Source: Turicibacter sp.
GTDB taxonomy: Bacteria; Bacillota; Bacilli; MOL361; Turicibacteraceae
DNA length: 7,520 nucleotides
NCBI GenBank assembly: GCA_030531025.1
Contig: JAUMTV010000138.1
Coordinates: forward strand, 1-7,520
Direction of reading: 5' to 3'
Part shown: piece after piece, positions 6,893 through 7,520 of the stretch
How positions within the stretch are numbered: position 1 is the stretch's first letter
Layout: each line of letters opens with the position of its first letter
Translations under genes and position numbers: made by a program
Notes under the pieces: generated by a model
Seen by the model: only the letters and a program-made list of their open reading frames with translations
Told to the model about the DNA's origin: nothing
Database searches by the model: none

Positions 6893-6925
6893 AAAGAGGG
6901 GCCCTTATGACAAGGGCTCCTTTTT
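6893..6925 (+). terminator. Rho-independent terminator of the transporter-deaminase operon
   Basis: AGGGGCCCTT (6897-6906) pairs with AAGGGCTCCT (6912-6921), 10 bp with one G-U, around loop ATGAC, followed by a run of five T (6921-6925). Upstream AAAG (6893-6896) can pair further into the T tract. It starts 6 nt after the aminohydrolase stop and separates the operon from the reductase gene. Confidence 0.93.
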
Positions 6926-6964
6926 ATATGAAAAGAGAGCTTGAAGTGAGTTTAATTTTTCTTT

Positions 6965-6991
6965 TGGGATAAACTAACAATAGTTTAATTT
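6965..6991 (+). promoter_or_regulatory. Possible promoter/operator region before the aldo/keto reductase
   Basis: The 80 bases between the terminator and ATG 7006 should carry a promoter. TGG followed by GATAAA (6965-6973) resembles an extended -10 box. TTGAAG at 6941 would be 21 bases upstream, too far for a normal -35. An inverted repeat TAAACT (6970-6975) / AGTTTA (6982-6987) overlaps it and could be a small operator or only AT-rich chance. Support is weak. Confidence 0.25.
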
Positions 6992-7005
6992 AGGAGGAAA
7001 AATGA

Positions 7006-7485
7006 ATGAAGTCTTTAACAGATTGTTATATGTTATCTAATGGTGTTCAAATTCCTTGTATTGGGCTTGGAACATGGCAAGCTAAAAGTGGGAAAGAGAC
7101 AGCAGATGCTGTGACTCATGCTTTACGACTTGGATATCGCCATATTGATACGGCAGCAGCTTATAGAAATGAACATAGTGTAGGGGCAGCCATTGCACGT
7201 AGCGGGATTAAGCGAGAAGAAGTTTTTGTGACGAGTAAGTTAAACAATCCGGATCATGGTTATGAACAAACATTAGCTGCTTTTGATAAGACATTAAATG
7301 AATTAGGGATGGATTACTTAGATTTATATTTAATTCATTGGCCTAATCCGATTATGCATCGTCATCATTGGCAAGAAGCAAACGCAGGGACATGGAAAGC
7401 ATTTGAGGAGCTTTATACAGCAGGAAAAATACGCGCGATAGGAGTTAGTAACTTTCTTCCCCATCATTTATATAAGTCCAGATAA
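7006..7485 (+). pseudogene. Aldo/keto reductase, truncated by a palindromic insertion
   Basis: This is the N-terminal half of a cytoplasmic NADPH-dependent aldo/keto reductase, similar to YvgN/DkgA-type enzymes that reduce methylglyoxal and other carbonyls. The catalytic tetrad is intact: D48 (HIDTA), Y53 (AAY), K78 (TSK) and H111 (LIHWPNP). The NADPH-side GVSNF motif is at 146-150. AGGAGG (6992-6997) sets ATG 7006, eight bases downstream. The family is normally about 275-285 residues, but this frame stops at 159. Residues 1-154 (through FLPHHL) look native. The last five (YKSR and the stop region) come from the palindrome starting near 7471. The missing half holds the rest of the barrel and the nucleotide phosphate site, so the product should be inactive. 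Whether the gene resumes beyond 7520 cannot be seen. The terminator before it makes it a separate transcription unit. Confidence 0.82.
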
Positions 7486-7516
7486 ATTTTCTTCATAGAA
7501 AATTTTTATCTGGACT
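7475..7516. mobile_element. Palindrome inserted in the aldo/keto reductase gene (MITE or IS end)
   Basis: The left arm 7475-7492 (AGTCCAGATAAATTTTCT) and the right arm 7497-7516 are complementary over 18 bp, with a 2-nt bulge (TT in the right arm) and a TCAT loop. The palindrome begins where the reductase similarity ends. ATA occurs on both flanks (7472-7474 and 7517-7519), a possible 3-bp target duplication. It could be a complete tiny non-autonomous element or the end of an insertion sequence running out of the window. No transposase is visible. Confidence 0.6.
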
Positions 7517-7520
7517 ATAG

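Noticed and set aside
7002..7004. ATG 7002 as the reductase start
   Set aside because: It is in a different frame that stops after a few codons; ATG 7006 opens the conserved reductase frame.
7475..7516. Terminal palindrome as an assembly or amplification fold-back artefact
   Set aside because: Not fully excluded, but the arms are unequal (18 versus 20 nt) and the loop is short, whereas a fold-back copy would be exact.

Overview
The window is AT-rich, roughly 35-37% G+C by eye, with strong AGGAGG-type ribosome sites, tightly packed same-strand genes and a lipoprotein-type solute-binding protein. This fits a low-GC Gram-positive bacterium (Bacillota). A Turicibacter- or Erysipelotrichia-like gut organism is possible, but the genus is a guess.

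Layout: positions 1-131 are a leader. It holds a weak hairpin at the extreme left edge, a purine riboswitch aptamer of the guanine (C74) class at 19-88, and a second hairpin at 91-115 just before the first ribosome site. Six genes on the + strand follow as one compact unit (132-6887). They are two ABC permeases (PotB- and PotC-like), an ABC ATPase (PotA-like), a solute-binding lipoprotein (PotD-like), an adenine deaminase and a second COG0402-type aminohydrolase. Gaps are 25 nt or less and two gene pairs overlap. A clear rho-independent terminator (6893-6925) closes the unit. An aldo/keto reductase gene with its own ribosome site then begins at 7006, but its reading frame breaks off after about 154 native residues at an 18-bp palindrome (7475-7516) next to the right edge.

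How the genes work together: the aptamer and the two deaminases point to purine salvage or catabolism, with a substrate taken up by the ABC importer and deaminated in the cytoplasm. The transporter would usually be labelled spermidine/putrescine. A hand alignment to E. coli PotD suggests that most polyamine-contacting residues are replaced (Glu171 to Thr, Asp257 to Asn, Trp255 to Asn, Trp229 to Gly, Tyr85 to Ser). The main hypothesis is therefore a riboswitch-controlled ABC importer for a purine or purine-like compound that is hidden under a polyamine annotation. The second aminohydrolase has the full metal site but lacks the two arginines that bind the S-adenosylhomocysteine carboxylate in Tm0936, so its substrate is open.

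The operon promoter lies left of the window. No tRNA, rRNA, CRISPR array or transposase gene is visible.
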